Assembly: GCA_030431095.1 (NCBI GenBank)
Contig: JAUIJU010000001.1
Span: 1-64,000, forward strand
Origin: Gammaproteobacteria bacterium
GTDB lineage: Bacteria > Pseudomonadota > Gammaproteobacteria > Xanthomonadales > SZUA-36
DNA: 64,000 nt
Direction of reading: 5' to 3'
Shown here piece after piece: positions 35,658-43,802 of the stretch. Numbering within the stretch: the first letter of the stretch is position 1; the number at the start of each line of letters is the position of its first letter. A model generated the notes under the pieces. That model made no database searches. It had not been told where the DNA came from and saw nothing but the letters and a program-made list of their open reading frames with translations. The position numbers and the translations under genes were made by a program.

Positions 35658-37406
35658 ATGGCCTCGGAAACGCCAAAAGTATCGGTAGTCGTGCCGGTTT
35701 ACAACACGCGGGCCACCGTGGGCGCGACCCTGGAATCGCTGCGCGCACAGACTTTCGGGGATTTCGAGGTCATCGTGGTCAACGATGGCAGTACCGACGA
35801 CAGCATGGAGGTGTGCCGGGCGTTCGAGGACGCGCGCGTGCGCATCGTGGAGCAGGAAAACCGGGGGCTGGCCGGGGCCCGCAACACGGGTCTGCGCGAG
35901 GCCCGGGGCGAACTGGTCGGCTTTCTCGACTCGGACGACCACTGGCTGCCGGAAAAGCTCGAACGGCACGTGGCGCAGTTCGAGGCCGACCCGGACCTGG
36001 GCCTGGCCTACAGCCACTCGGTGATGATGGACGACGACGGCGAGGACCTGATTATCCAGCAACGCGAAGGCGTGGCGGATACCGGGTTCGCCGATATCTA
36101 CACACGCAACGTGCTCGGTAACGGTTCCAACGCCGTGCTGCGTCGTGCCGTGTTCACTGGACGACCCCGCGAACCATCCCGCTTTCCGGCGCTGACGGGA
36201 TTCGACGAGGAACTGCGTCGTGCCGAAGATTTCGAGTTGTGGTGCCGGATCGCCGCCCTGACCGACTGGAAGATCCGTTGCCTGCCCGAGGCCCTGGTGC
36301 GCTATCGCATGAACCGCGCCGGACTCAGCGCCAACACCCTGGCGCAACGCAAGTATCACCTGCTGGCCATGGCAAAGGTGGCCGCATACGCGCCCGAACG
36401 CGCCGAAATTCACCGTCACGAGGCCGTGGCGCACCTGTACTGGCACCAGGCACGCACGCGCAGCCGCAATGGGGAGGCCCGCATGGCGCTGCGTGCCGCC
36501 CGCTTCGCCCTGTACTACGCGCCCGGCTCGCTGAATCTCAACCACTTTTTCATCACCTGCGCCGCGGCCAGCGCGGCGGTCCTGCCGCGGCGCTGGTATC
36601 CATCGGCCCTGAAGCTCGCCAGTCGCGCCTGGGGCCGCTGGCAGCGCCTGGGGATCGGCCCTGGTGGCGGCGGCCGGCAAGCGCCCGAGTCACCCGCGCC
36701 GCCGCTCGAGGAACAACTGCTGCCCCCGCCACGGTACGAGCGCCGGGGCTCGATGCCCAACCTGTTCTTCGTGTCGCACCGGCACCGGTTGATGTTTCTC
36801 TCGGTGTCGAAGAACGCCTCCACCTCGCTGAAGAAGATCATGTACCGGGAGGAATTCGGCCATGACGCCAATGACGAGGGAAAAGGGGTGCACGAGGCCT
36901 GGGGCTGGCGCGCGACACCCGGCAAGTCCCTGTCGGTGGATGACCACGAGGGGATTGCCGCCTACCCGGACTATCGACGCTTCGTGGTCTGGCGCGACCC
37001 GGTGTCACGGTTCCTGTCCGCCTACCACAACCGGGTGCTGTTCGCCGAGTTCGAGCACCCCTTTTACCTGCGTAAGCGCCTGGAAGGCATGGGCCTGGAG
37101 CAGTTCATCAACGTGACGGAACGGGTGCTGCAAATCGACAATCCGCTGCACATGGACGAACACCTGCGCCCCCAGCACCTGTGCTACGATCCGTCCGACG
37201 TGCAGGACATCGTGCCCATTCAGCACCTGAAGGCCTACCTGCTCAGCCAGTTCGGCATCGCAACACCGCCGCCCCTGAACGAGACCGTATTGCCGCGCCT
37301 GCCGGCGTCGGAGAAACAGCTGGCGCGCATTCGCGCCCTGTACGCGAAGGACTACGAGATCGAACCCGGCTGGACGCCGGCCCAGGCCCCGGCGGCGCCG
37401 GGCTGA
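35658..37406 (+). CDS. GT2 glycosyltransferase fused to a sulfotransferase domain
   Basis: 582 residues. Residues about 6-220 form a GT-A fold: VSVVVPVYNTRATVGATLESL, VIVVNDGSTDDS, and the metal-binding FLDSDDHWL. A helical region and a Pro-rich linker (about 330-370) follow. From about 370 a second domain carries LFFVSHRHRLMFLSVSKNAS with the phosphosulfate-binding loop SVSKNASTSLK, and VVWRDPVSRFLSAYHNR as the 3'-phosphate element. The protein could add a sugar and sulfate the same glycan. Whether both domains are active is unproven. It is divergent from the flippase/sulfotransferase pair. Confidence 0.85.
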   Translation: MASETPKVSVVVPVYNTRATVGATLESLRAQTFGDFEVIVVNDGSTDDSMEVCRAFEDARVRIVEQENRGLAGARNTGLREARGELVGFLDSDDHWLPEKLERHVAQFEADPDLGLAYSHSVMMDDDGEDLIIQQREGVADTGFADIYTRNVLGNGSNAVLRRAVFTGRPREPSRFPALTGFDEELRRAEDFELWCRIAALTDWKIRCLPEALVRYRMNRAGLSANTLAQRKYHLLAMAKVAAYAPERAEIHRHEAVAHLYWHQARTRSRNGEARMALRAARFALYYAPGSLNLNHFFITCAAASAAVLPRRWYPSALKLASRAWGRWQRLGIGPGGGGRQAPESPAPPLEEQLLPPPRYERRGSMPNLFFVSHRHRLMFLSVSKNASTSLKKIMYREEFGHDANDEGKGVHEAWGWRATPGKSLSVDDHEGIAAYPDYRRFVVWRDPVSRFLSAYHNRVLFAEFEHPFYLRKRLEGMGLEQFINVTERVLQIDNPLHMDEHLRPQHLCYDPSDVQDIVPIQHLKAYLLSQFGIATPPPLNETVLPRLPASEKQLARIRALYAKDYEIEPGWTPAQAPAAPG

Positions 37407-37418
37407 AGGAGCAGAACG

Positions 37419-38075
37419 ATGGACCTGAACTGGCACCAGGCCGTCTCCGTGTTCATGGGCTTTTTCGCCATTATGAATCCGGTCGCCGGCACCCCCGTAT
37501 TCCTGGGGCTGACCGCCGACGACGACACCGCCACACGGCGCCTGATCGCCATTCGGGCGCTGGCCGTGAGTTTCGGTATCGTGTTGCTGTTTGCTGCGGC
37601 CGGAAAAGTGATCTTCCAGGCCTTTGGCATCACCCTTGACGCGTTTCGCATCATGGGCGGTTTCCTGGTCGCCATGGTGGGTTACAAGATGGTCCAGGGT
37701 GGCGAGCACACGCCCGTGCAAAAGCCCAGTCGCGAGGACCGGGCGGACAGCCTGGATTCGCGCCTGGACGTGGCGATCACGCCCCTGGCCATGCCGCTGC
37801 TGGCGGGTCCCGGCACCATCGCCACCGCCATGAGCTTCGCGGCAGGCGCCGGCCTGGCGGCGTTCGTGGTGACCATGACCGCCTTCGCGGTATTGTGCGT
37901 GCTGACCTTCATCTTTTTCATGTCGGGCGAAAAATTCATTCGCTACATCGGCAAGAGCGGCATCAAGGTGGTCACTCGCCTGATGGGCCTGATCCTGGCG
38001 GTGATCGGTGTACAAATGCTGCTGGAGGGTCTTGCCGGGGCGATTACCCGCTACCTGGAGTCCGCCCCGACCTGA
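37419..38075 (+). CDS. MarC family integral membrane protein
   Basis: 218 residues and six helices. FFAIMNPVAGTPVFLGLT is the MarC/YchE signature, and ITPLAMPLLAGPGTIATAM is the second conserved loop. An AAGGAG ribosome site precedes the ATG. Despite the name, a role in antibiotic resistance is not supported for the family, and transport function is unknown. It follows the glycosyltransferase fusion by 12 bp and may be cotranscribed. Confidence 0.9.
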   Translation: MDLNWHQAVSVFMGFFAIMNPVAGTPVFLGLTADDDTATRRLIAIRALAVSFGIVLLFAAAGKVIFQAFGITLDAFRIMGGFLVAMVGYKMVQGGEHTPVQKPSREDRADSLDSRLDVAITPLAMPLLAGPGTIATAMSFAAGAGLAAFVVTMTAFAVLCVLTFIFFMSGEKFIRYIGKSGIKVVTRLMGLILAVIGVQMLLEGLAGAITRYLESAPT

Positions 38076-38079
38076 GCCA

Positions 38080-38775
38080 CTACCAGCGCCGGGCCACGAA
38101 CAGTCCACCCAGGCCGGCAAGGATCATCGCCACCGCCAGGGCGTGGAACAGGTGGGCGTTGAGCATCGGCGGACGGTGGCGCCGTGAATATTCCTCGTAG
38201 ATTCGGCGCCCGCCTTCCACTTCGAGCGGGTAGTACGCGCCGCGGTACGTGCCGTGGTACATGTACCGGGGGTCCAGGCGCTCCAGCAAGGGATCATCCG
38301 CGTGCTCGCGGGCGATGTAACCGGAATCCAGGCTGTCGAAGCCGGCGAACACGAAATCGTTTTCGCCTTCCAGGATGACGCCCTTGGACACGTACACCCA
38401 CTCGTCGTCCGCGAAGCGCCGCTCGGTAACCACGAAGGACATCAGCGCGCCCCCCAGCGCCAGCAGCAACAGCGCGGCGACCAGCCAGCGGCGACGACTG
38501 CGGGCCGTCGCCTGCTGGCCACGACGCAACAGGTCCCGGATGTCGGCGATCTCGCGCAGCCGCTCGAGCTCACCCAGGCTGACCGCCTGAGCCAGGCGGT
38601 CAAGGCCGATCTCGTAGGCCTTGACCAGGCGGTCGAACATGTCTTCCGAGGGCGACGCCTTACCGCTCTCCAGCTTGGACAGGTACGACTGTTCAATGCC
38701 GATTTTCTCGGCCGCCATGGGCTGTGTCCAGCCCCGTGATTCGCGTTGTGCCTTCAGGTACTCACCGAATGTCAT
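38080..38775 (-). CDS. XRE-type HTH protein with membrane anchors
   Basis: 231 residues; the ATG at 38773-38775 has GAGGAG upstream. An N-terminal XRE helix-turn-helix (about 4-58: LKAQRESRGWTQPMAAEKIG, YLSKLESGKASPS) is followed by a charged linker and a membrane helix (about 97-117). An extracytoplasmic domain of about 90 residues, rich in Tyr and acids, comes next, then a second helix near the C-terminus (about 208-227). The plan suggests a one-component membrane-bound regulator that senses something outside. The target is unknown. Convergent with the MarC gene at 4 bp. Confidence 0.78.
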   Translation of the reverse strand: MTFGEYLKAQRESRGWTQPMAAEKIGIEQSYLSKLESGKASPSEDMFDRLVKAYEIGLDRLAQAVSLGELERLREIADIRDLLRRGQQATARSRRRWLVAALLLLALGGALMSFVVTERRFADDEWVYVSKGVILEGENDFVFAGFDSLDSGYIAREHADDPLLERLDPRYMYHGTYRGAYYPLEVEGGRRIYEEYSRRHRPPMLNAHLFHALAVAMILAGLGGLFVARRW

Positions 38776-38921
38776 GCCTTGCTCCTCGCCCGGTCCATGC
38801 CGTGCCAAGTGGTTGATGTCAGGGCACAGTCTTGGGAATTCACGATCGGAATGCGAGATGAATATCAGGGAATATTAGCGAATTTCGCGCACGCCGGGCC
38901 GCCGTGGGCGTCCATTGGGGG

Positions 38922-38954
38922 TCGGAACCGGCCAAAGGCCTCGACCGGTTCCGA
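38922..38954. terminator. Hairpin downstream of outer-membrane protein gene
   Basis: A perfect 10-bp stem TCGGAACCGG / CCGGTTCCGA with a 13-nt loop, 22 bases past the stop of the minus-strand gene at 38977. No T-run is present. Confidence 0.5.
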
Positions 38955-38976
38955 TCCCGTCAGGGGCAAGGTCGGA

Positions 38977-40050
38977 TCAGTCCCAGCTGTACTGCAGGCC
39001 GGCCACCAGTTGCCAGTCCGTCTCCAGTTGGGGCCCGTCCAGGTCCTGGTGCAACGGTGTGAGCCACTCCAGCGCCAGGCGTACGCCGCCGTCAAAGCGA
39101 TGGTTGAGCCCCAGTCCCAGGTCCAGCCGCTCGGCGCCGAGGCGATCCGGGTCAGCGGTCTGCACCGGGCCCATGATGCCGGGATCCTGGCCTTCGACAT
39201 CACCGCGATCCAGGTATTCCAGGCGCAGGGAAAGGCTGGTGCGTGGCGTGAGCACGTAGCTGCCCCAGGTCGTCAGGCGGTGCTCGTCTCCCAGGCGGTA
39301 GCCCTCGTCGTTGTCTTCGACACGAAAGGTGCTGCGCCACTGCGCACCCCAGCCGAAATCGCCGCCCCAGGCTGACCAGGACAGGCCTGCAATCGGGTCC
39401 CAGGTGCCCGAACCCAGCTGCATCGGGTACGGCAGACGGATGGTGGGGCGCATGTTCATGGGGGTGAGCACGGTGCCCGTTTCGTCGTTCTCGCCGGTGG
39501 GCGCGGAGACGCCGAGGATGGCGTGCAGTTTCGCGTCCGGCTGGTCGACGAGGCTGACCAGGGCGCTGAGGGGCGTGTCGCCCAGGCCGGAGGTCTCGGT
39601 GCTGAAGGTTCCCAGGACGGTGGTGCCCATTCCGCCCTGGTAGGTCACGTGGTCCATGGATTTCTCCACGTAGTTGAGCATGGCCATCAGGGTGACCCGG
39701 TCGGAGGGCGCCCACATCAGGCCGGCCATGTGCATGTCCATGTCCATGCGCGTGGGCACGATCCGCAGGGTGGGGGGCTGTCCCGGCATACCGAAAAAAC
39801 GGTTGGGAATGGTGGTGGCGATGGTGTCGGGGTCGATGGCGTCCGAGCCCAGCAGATTTCCCGCCATGCTCATGCTCATGAAGCGGTAGGAGACCATCCA
39901 TTCACCCTTGTCGTGAACATGGTCTCCCATGACGCCGATCGGGGCGTGGCTGTCGGGCCGCGCCGGATCGCCGGACGGGTCGTGGTCGGCCATCACGGGG
40001 GCCGTTGCCGTGGCGAACGCGAGGGTCGCCAGCAATCGCAGGTGTTGCAT
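38977..40050 (-). CDS. Met/His-rich outer-membrane transporter-like protein
   Basis: 357 residues from the ATG at 40048-40050, with AAGGA upstream and a signal peptide (about 1-21, ending PVMA). HAPIGVMGDHVHDKGEWMVSY, then FMSMSMAG and RMDMDMHMAGLMW, are Met/His-rich. The rest alternates in beta-strand fashion up to a C-terminal LVAGLQYSWD, as in outer-membrane barrels. Homologues are annotated loosely as transporters, some near copper-resistance genes. The Met/His content makes metal handling plausible but unproven. It lies 79 bp downstream of a small hydrophobic protein gene on the same strand. Confidence 0.72.
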   Translation of the reverse strand: MQHLRLLATLAFATATAPVMADHDPSGDPARPDSHAPIGVMGDHVHDKGEWMVSYRFMSMSMAGNLLGSDAIDPDTIATTIPNRFFGMPGQPPTLRIVPTRMDMDMHMAGLMWAPSDRVTLMAMLNYVEKSMDHVTYQGGMGTTVLGTFSTETSGLGDTPLSALVSLVDQPDAKLHAILGVSAPTGENDETGTVLTPMNMRPTIRLPYPMQLGSGTWDPIAGLSWSAWGGDFGWGAQWRSTFRVEDNDEGYRLGDEHRLTTWGSYVLTPRTSLSLRLEYLDRGDVEGQDPGIMGPVQTADPDRLGAERLDLGLGLNHRFDGGVRLALEWLTPLHQDLDGPQLETDWQLVAGLQYSWD

Positions 40051-40129
40051 CGTTGTTCCTTGCTGTCTGAAGGTGGCACGCACGGGCGCGGCACCGGTTC
40101 GTCGGTGTTACGGATCGAACATCAGGGTT

Positions 40130-40531
40130 TCAGACAGCCTGGGGCGGGGCGCGGGCGCCGGGTCGGCGTTGCTGGCAGCTGGCGCGCGCCGGACGGTCCA
40201 CCGCGGGGTGCATGACCGGCGGCAGCGCCACGATCGTGGTGGGTGGGGGCGTACTCGGCAGGGCAGCCGACTGCAGGGCATCGCCGATGGCGCAGGGGCG
40301 GTCGGCGCTGAGCGTGTCAGGCGCCCGATCGGCGGGTTCATGATGGTGGTGGCCGCGAGACGCCGGCGTCGCGAACCAGGTGGCCGGAAAGCTGCTCGGG
40401 CAGGGGCTGAACCATTCGCCTGACGTCGCGTTGCCCGGCATGAACCCGGTCGGCGTCATGGCGCGCAGGGTCAGGCACAACAGGGCCAGCCAGCAGGCAA
40501 TCGGCGATCGGGTGAGGCGGCGTCGGTACAT
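40130..40531 (-). CDS. DUF2946-like small membrane protein
   Basis: 133 residues from the ATG at 40529-40531. A hydrophobic N-terminal helix leads into LRAMTPTGFMPG, then an SPCPSSFP element and a HHHHEP cluster. The TPxGFMP motif plus a downstream Cys-Pro and His cluster resembles DUF2946 proteins, which often occur with copper-related genes. The C-terminus is Pro/Arg-rich and weakly conserved-looking. It probably forms a pair with the Met/His-rich outer-membrane protein downstream. Confidence 0.55.
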   Translation of the reverse strand: MYRRRLTRSPIACWLALLCLTLRAMTPTGFMPGNATSGEWFSPCPSSFPATWFATPASRGHHHHEPADRAPDTLSADRPCAIGDALQSAALPSTPPPTTIVALPPVMHPAVDRPARASCQQRRPGARAPPQAV

Positions 40532-40622
40532 GTAGGGGCGGCACGGCGGATTGGCCGTCATTGTCCCACAGCACGGGGCGCCGTGACAGTTTCCCGGCCT
40601 GTGACTGGCGTGGCGCAGGCGT

Positions 40623-40628
40623 TATCCT
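40623..40628 (+). promoter_or_regulatory. -10-like box (leaderless) for epimerase gene
   Basis: TATCCT, seven bases before the ATG at 40636, with no ribosome site. Confidence 0.4.
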
Positions 40629-40635
40629 TGGGCCC

Positions 40636-41658
40636 ATGTCCGTCCTCGTCACCGGCTCTTCCGGCCATCTCGGCGAAGCCCTGGTCCGTACCCTGGAGGC
40701 GGATGGGCAGGTGGTGTGCGGCATCGATCGCTTGCCGGCGCCGCAGACAACCGAGGTCGGCAGCATCACCGATCCCGGCTTCGTGCGCGAGGCGATGAGC
40801 GGGCAGCGCGTCGTTTTACACACTGCCACGCTGCACAAGCCGCACGTGGTCACGCACCCGAAACAGGCATTCGTCGACGTCAACGTCAGCGGCACGCTGA
40901 ATCTTTTGCAGGCCGCCGTCGATGCTGGCGTGGAGGCTTTCGTGTTCACTTCCACCACCAGCGTGTTCGGCGCTGCAATGACGCTCGCGCAGGGTGCGAC
41001 GCGGGCGGTGTGGGTAGACGAGCATCTCAACCCCGTGCCAAAGAACATCTATGGCGTGACCAAGAGGGCCGCCGAGGACTTGTGTGAGCTGTTCCACCGC
41101 CGGTACGGCCTGCCATGCCTGGTGCTGCGCACTTCGCGCTTCTTCCCGGAGCAGGACGACAGCGCGGAACGTCGCGGCGCATTTGGCGACGACAACCTGA
41201 AGGCCAACGAATTGCTGTTCCGGCGGGCCGACCTGGCCGACATGGTGTCGGCTCATCAGTGCGCCATGCAGCGTGCCGTCGCGCTGGGATTCGGACGCTA
41301 CGTGGTCAGCGCGGCGACGCCGTTTTCGCGTGCTGACCGGGCCGCATTGCTGGCGGATGCGCCGGCAGTGGTCGAACGTTGTTTTCCCGGGTTCACCGAA
41401 CGATACCGCGCGGCCGGCTGGCGGATGTTTCCCGCGATCGGCCGGGTCTACGACAGCGCCCTGGCGCAGCGTGACCTGGCCTGGACCCCCCGTTACGATT
41501 TTGCACACGTATTGGGCTGCCTTGCGCGTGGTGAGGATTTTTCCAGCCCGCTGGCGCGCCGGGTGGGCAGCAAGGGCTATCACCCGGGAACCTGCACGGA
41601 TAAACCGTTTCCAGTGGACGAAGCGGCCCAGGCCCATGGCGGAGCGTCCATTGGATAG
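40636..41658 (+). CDS. NAD-dependent epimerase/dehydratase (extended SDR)
   Basis: 340 residues. The N-terminal NAD-binding motif is VTGSSGHLGEALV (GxxGxxG). The extended-SDR core has HTATLHKPHVV, the catalytic-type Ser/Thr in FTSTTSVFG and the YxxxK motif in NIYGVTKRAAED. A C-terminal substrate domain follows. It likely acts on a nucleotide sugar or a related keto group; the substrate is unclear. TATCCT seven bases before the ATG and no ribosome site suggest leaderless translation. The last 23 bp overlap the start of the acyltransferase gene, so the two form an operon. Confidence 0.84.
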   Translation: MSVLVTGSSGHLGEALVRTLEADGQVVCGIDRLPAPQTTEVGSITDPGFVREAMSGQRVVLHTATLHKPHVVTHPKQAFVDVNVSGTLNLLQAAVDAGVEAFVFTSTTSVFGAAMTLAQGATRAVWVDEHLNPVPKNIYGVTKRAAEDLCELFHRRYGLPCLVLRTSRFFPEQDDSAERRGAFGDDNLKANELLFRRADLADMVSAHQCAMQRAVALGFGRYVVSAATPFSRADRAALLADAPAVVERCFPGFTERYRAAGWRMFPAIGRVYDSALAQRDLAWTPRYDFAHVLGCLARGEDFSSPLARRVGSKGYHPGTCTDKPFPVDEAAQAHGGASIG

Positions 41659-42955
41659 CGCCGGGTCCAGCGACGGGCCGGCGCGCGAGGACGGCGCGCC
41701 GGATGCGGTGACGGACCGCCTGGCCGTACGCCGGCTGGACAGCCTGCGGGCGATCAGCACGGATGCCTGGGACGCCCTGTTTCCCGGCGGCAATCCGTTC
41801 GTGAGGCACGCCTTTCTCAGCGCGCTGGAAGACAGTGGTTCCGCGGATGCCGGGTCCGGTTGGACGCCGCAACACCTGGTGGTCGAGCGGGACGGAGCGG
41901 TTGTCGCCGCGCTGCCGTTGTATCTCAAGTCGCATTCCTACGGCGAGTTCGTGTTCGACTGGGGCTGGGCCGAGGCGTGGTCCCGCCACGGACTGGCCTA
42001 TTACCCGAAGCTGGTGTCCGCGGTGCCTTTCTGTCCCAGCGAGGGTCCGCGGCTGGGCGTGGCGCCGGGCGAGGACGCGTGCGCCCTGGGCGCCACGGCA
42101 GCGCGTGCCGTGCTCGATGTCACTGTGCGCGAAGGCCTGTCCAGTTGGCACCTCCTCTTCCCCGACAATGCCTGCCTGGCGGCGTTGACCCGACACGACG
42201 CGGATGACGTTCTGTTGCAGCGCCAGGACGTTCAGTTTCATTTCCGCAATCCGGGCTTCGCCCATTTCGATGATTTTCTGGCTTCGTTACGCTCCAAACG
42301 ACGGAAAAACCTGCGCAAGGAGCGCCGCCGCGTGGCGAGCCAGGGTGTCAAAGTGGAACGCCAGGTGGGCAGCGATATTCGCCCGTCGGACTGGAAGGAC
42401 TTTTACCATTGCTACGTCAGTACGTTCATCAAGCGCAGTGGCCACCCGGGATACCTGACACGCGAGTTTTTCGAACTCCTGCTGGAGCGCATGCCGGAGC
42501 AGTTGTTGCTGGTGGTGGCTCGTCGTGACGAGCGGGTCGTGGCCGGGGCCCTGTTCCTGTTCGACGAGAAACGGCTGTACGGCCGCTGGTGGGGTGCACT
42601 GGAGCGCATCGACTGCCTCCACTTCGAGGTCTGTTTTTACCAGGGCATCGAGTTCGCAATCGAGCACGGACTGCACGTATTCGATCCCGGTACCCAGGGA
42701 GAGCACAAACTGATGCGTGGCTTCGAACCGGTCACCACCCGGTCGGTACACTACATCCGTGACCCCCGATTCCGAGCGGCGATCGCCGATTTTCTTCACC
42801 GTGAACGCGACCACACGGCATCCTACGGAGCGCAGGCAGCCGCCTACCTGCCGTTCCGCAGAGACGGTGAAAGTGACGAGTCTTCCGGCCAGGACAGCAC
42901 CGACGGCACCGCGCGGCCGGCACGTGGCGGTCGAAATACGCCGGGATCGGCGTAG
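41636..42955 (+). CDS. FemAB/GNAT-like acyltransferase (DUF482 type)
   Basis: 439 residues, ATG at 41636 inside the end of the epimerase gene. Core landmarks of the family are GNPFVRHAFLSALEDSG, PLYLKSHSYGEFVFDWGWA and FHFRNPGFAHFDDFLASLRS, then KRRKNLRKERR. The C-terminal half holds GLHVFDPGTQGEHKLMRGF. DUF482 proteins have a duplicated acetyltransferase (FemAB-like) fold and may transfer amino acids or acyl groups; the substrate is unknown. The last 37 residues are low-complexity and overlap the convergent DUF3025 gene by 112 bp. Confidence 0.85.
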   Translation: MAERPLDSAGSSDGPAREDGAPDAVTDRLAVRRLDSLRAISTDAWDALFPGGNPFVRHAFLSALEDSGSADAGSGWTPQHLVVERDGAVVAALPLYLKSHSYGEFVFDWGWAEAWSRHGLAYYPKLVSAVPFCPSEGPRLGVAPGEDACALGATAARAVLDVTVREGLSSWHLLFPDNACLAALTRHDADDVLLQRQDVQFHFRNPGFAHFDDFLASLRSKRRKNLRKERRRVASQGVKVERQVGSDIRPSDWKDFYHCYVSTFIKRSGHPGYLTREFFELLLERMPEQLLLVVARRDERVVAGALFLFDEKRLYGRWWGALERIDCLHFEVCFYQGIEFAIEHGLHVFDPGTQGEHKLMRGFEPVTTRSVHYIRDPRFRAAIADFLHRERDHTASYGAQAAAYLPFRRDGESDESSGQDSTDGTARPARGGRNTPGSA

Positions 42956-43734
42956 AAGTTCGCGTCCTGCCGACCCGGCCACCAGCCGGGAATGCCCATG
43001 AATGGCAGAGGGCACAAGGCGCCCGGTGAATCCATCGGGCCTCCCGACGACCAGAGGTCGGCCAGCGCGGCGTCAAGGCGGTCTGGATCGTTGACCACCC
43101 CGACTTCGGCCTGCAGTAGCAGGCAGTGACCGGTCATGGCTTTGTAGGGCTGGAACAATTTCTCCAGGTTGGCGTGGCCCACCACCCACGTGGCGAGCCC
43201 CGCGGGCCAGCATTCGCCTGCCGCGCCGAACAGCGCAGTCCAGTCGTGGCGCGCCAGCGCCTCCAGGGGCGCGCGGTCCGTTCCCGCGATGACGAGGCCA
43301 CATTCGTCGAACAGGGTCAGCGCGTCGCGCACGGGGCCGCGGCGGCCTCTGCGGGACCCGGGCAGGGCTTCCAGGTGGCGGCGGTTGAGCGTCGCCTTGA
43401 GCCGTGGAAAACGGGCCCAGACCAGGGCGTTGCACACATCGTGAAGATCACCCGGACGGGTGCTGACACGGCCGCTGGCGGCGATTTCGCGTTCATAGCC
43501 GGCCTCCCCGACGGGTTCGGGTAACTCCGCGGGCGGCAGGAAGCGCACGATGGCGCCTGCTCCACCGGGTGTCGACGTACGCGTGCCCGGCGGCAGCAGG
43601 GCGTCGAAATCTGACGCCGCCGGAAAGCGGTCCGATGGCAGCCGTTCGAGATATGGCCGGTACGGCGCCCATGCCGGGTGGTCCGTGACCTTTTCCCACG
43701 CCGGTGCGTCAGATGTCCTACACGACGACGACAT
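42844..43734 (-). CDS. DUF3025 family protein
   Basis: 296 residues from the ATG at 43732-43734 (an in-frame TTG seven codons upstream is an alternative). Conserved-looking segments are RPGDLHDVCNALVWARFPRL, LTLFDECGLVI, LFGAAGECWPAG and ATWVVGHANLEKLFQPYKAM, which fit DUF3025. Near the end, PLPFMGIPGWWPGRQDANFY is also typical. There is no signal peptide or membrane helix. Function is unknown. The C-terminal 37 codons overlap the convergent acyltransferase gene. Confidence 0.8.
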   Translation of the reverse strand: MSSSCRTSDAPAWEKVTDHPAWAPYRPYLERLPSDRFPAASDFDALLPPGTRTSTPGGAGAIVRFLPPAELPEPVGEAGYEREIAASGRVSTRPGDLHDVCNALVWARFPRLKATLNRRHLEALPGSRRGRRGPVRDALTLFDECGLVIAGTDRAPLEALARHDWTALFGAAGECWPAGLATWVVGHANLEKLFQPYKAMTGHCLLLQAEVGVVNDPDRLDAALADLWSSGGPMDSPGALCPLPFMGIPGWWPGRQDANFYADPGVFRPPRAGRAVPSVLSWPEDSSLSPSLRNGR

Positions 43735-43790
43735 GAAGGGAGGACAGTACGCCAAGTCGTGTGATTTGGAACAATGCCATGTTGAAAAAC

Positions 43791-43796
43791 TATACT
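43791..43796 (+). promoter_or_regulatory. -10-like box (leaderless) for secreted unknown protein
   Basis: TATACT, six bases before the ATG at 43803. A TTGGAA at 43766-43771 could be a -35, with a long 19-nt spacer. Confidence 0.5.
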
Positions 43797-43802
43797 GGGC
43801 GC

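Noticed and set aside
43761-43802. Longer start for the secreted unknown protein
   Set aside because: Upstream in-frame ATGs place a polar extension before the signal peptide and overlap the TATACT box; the ATG at 43803 fits both signals.
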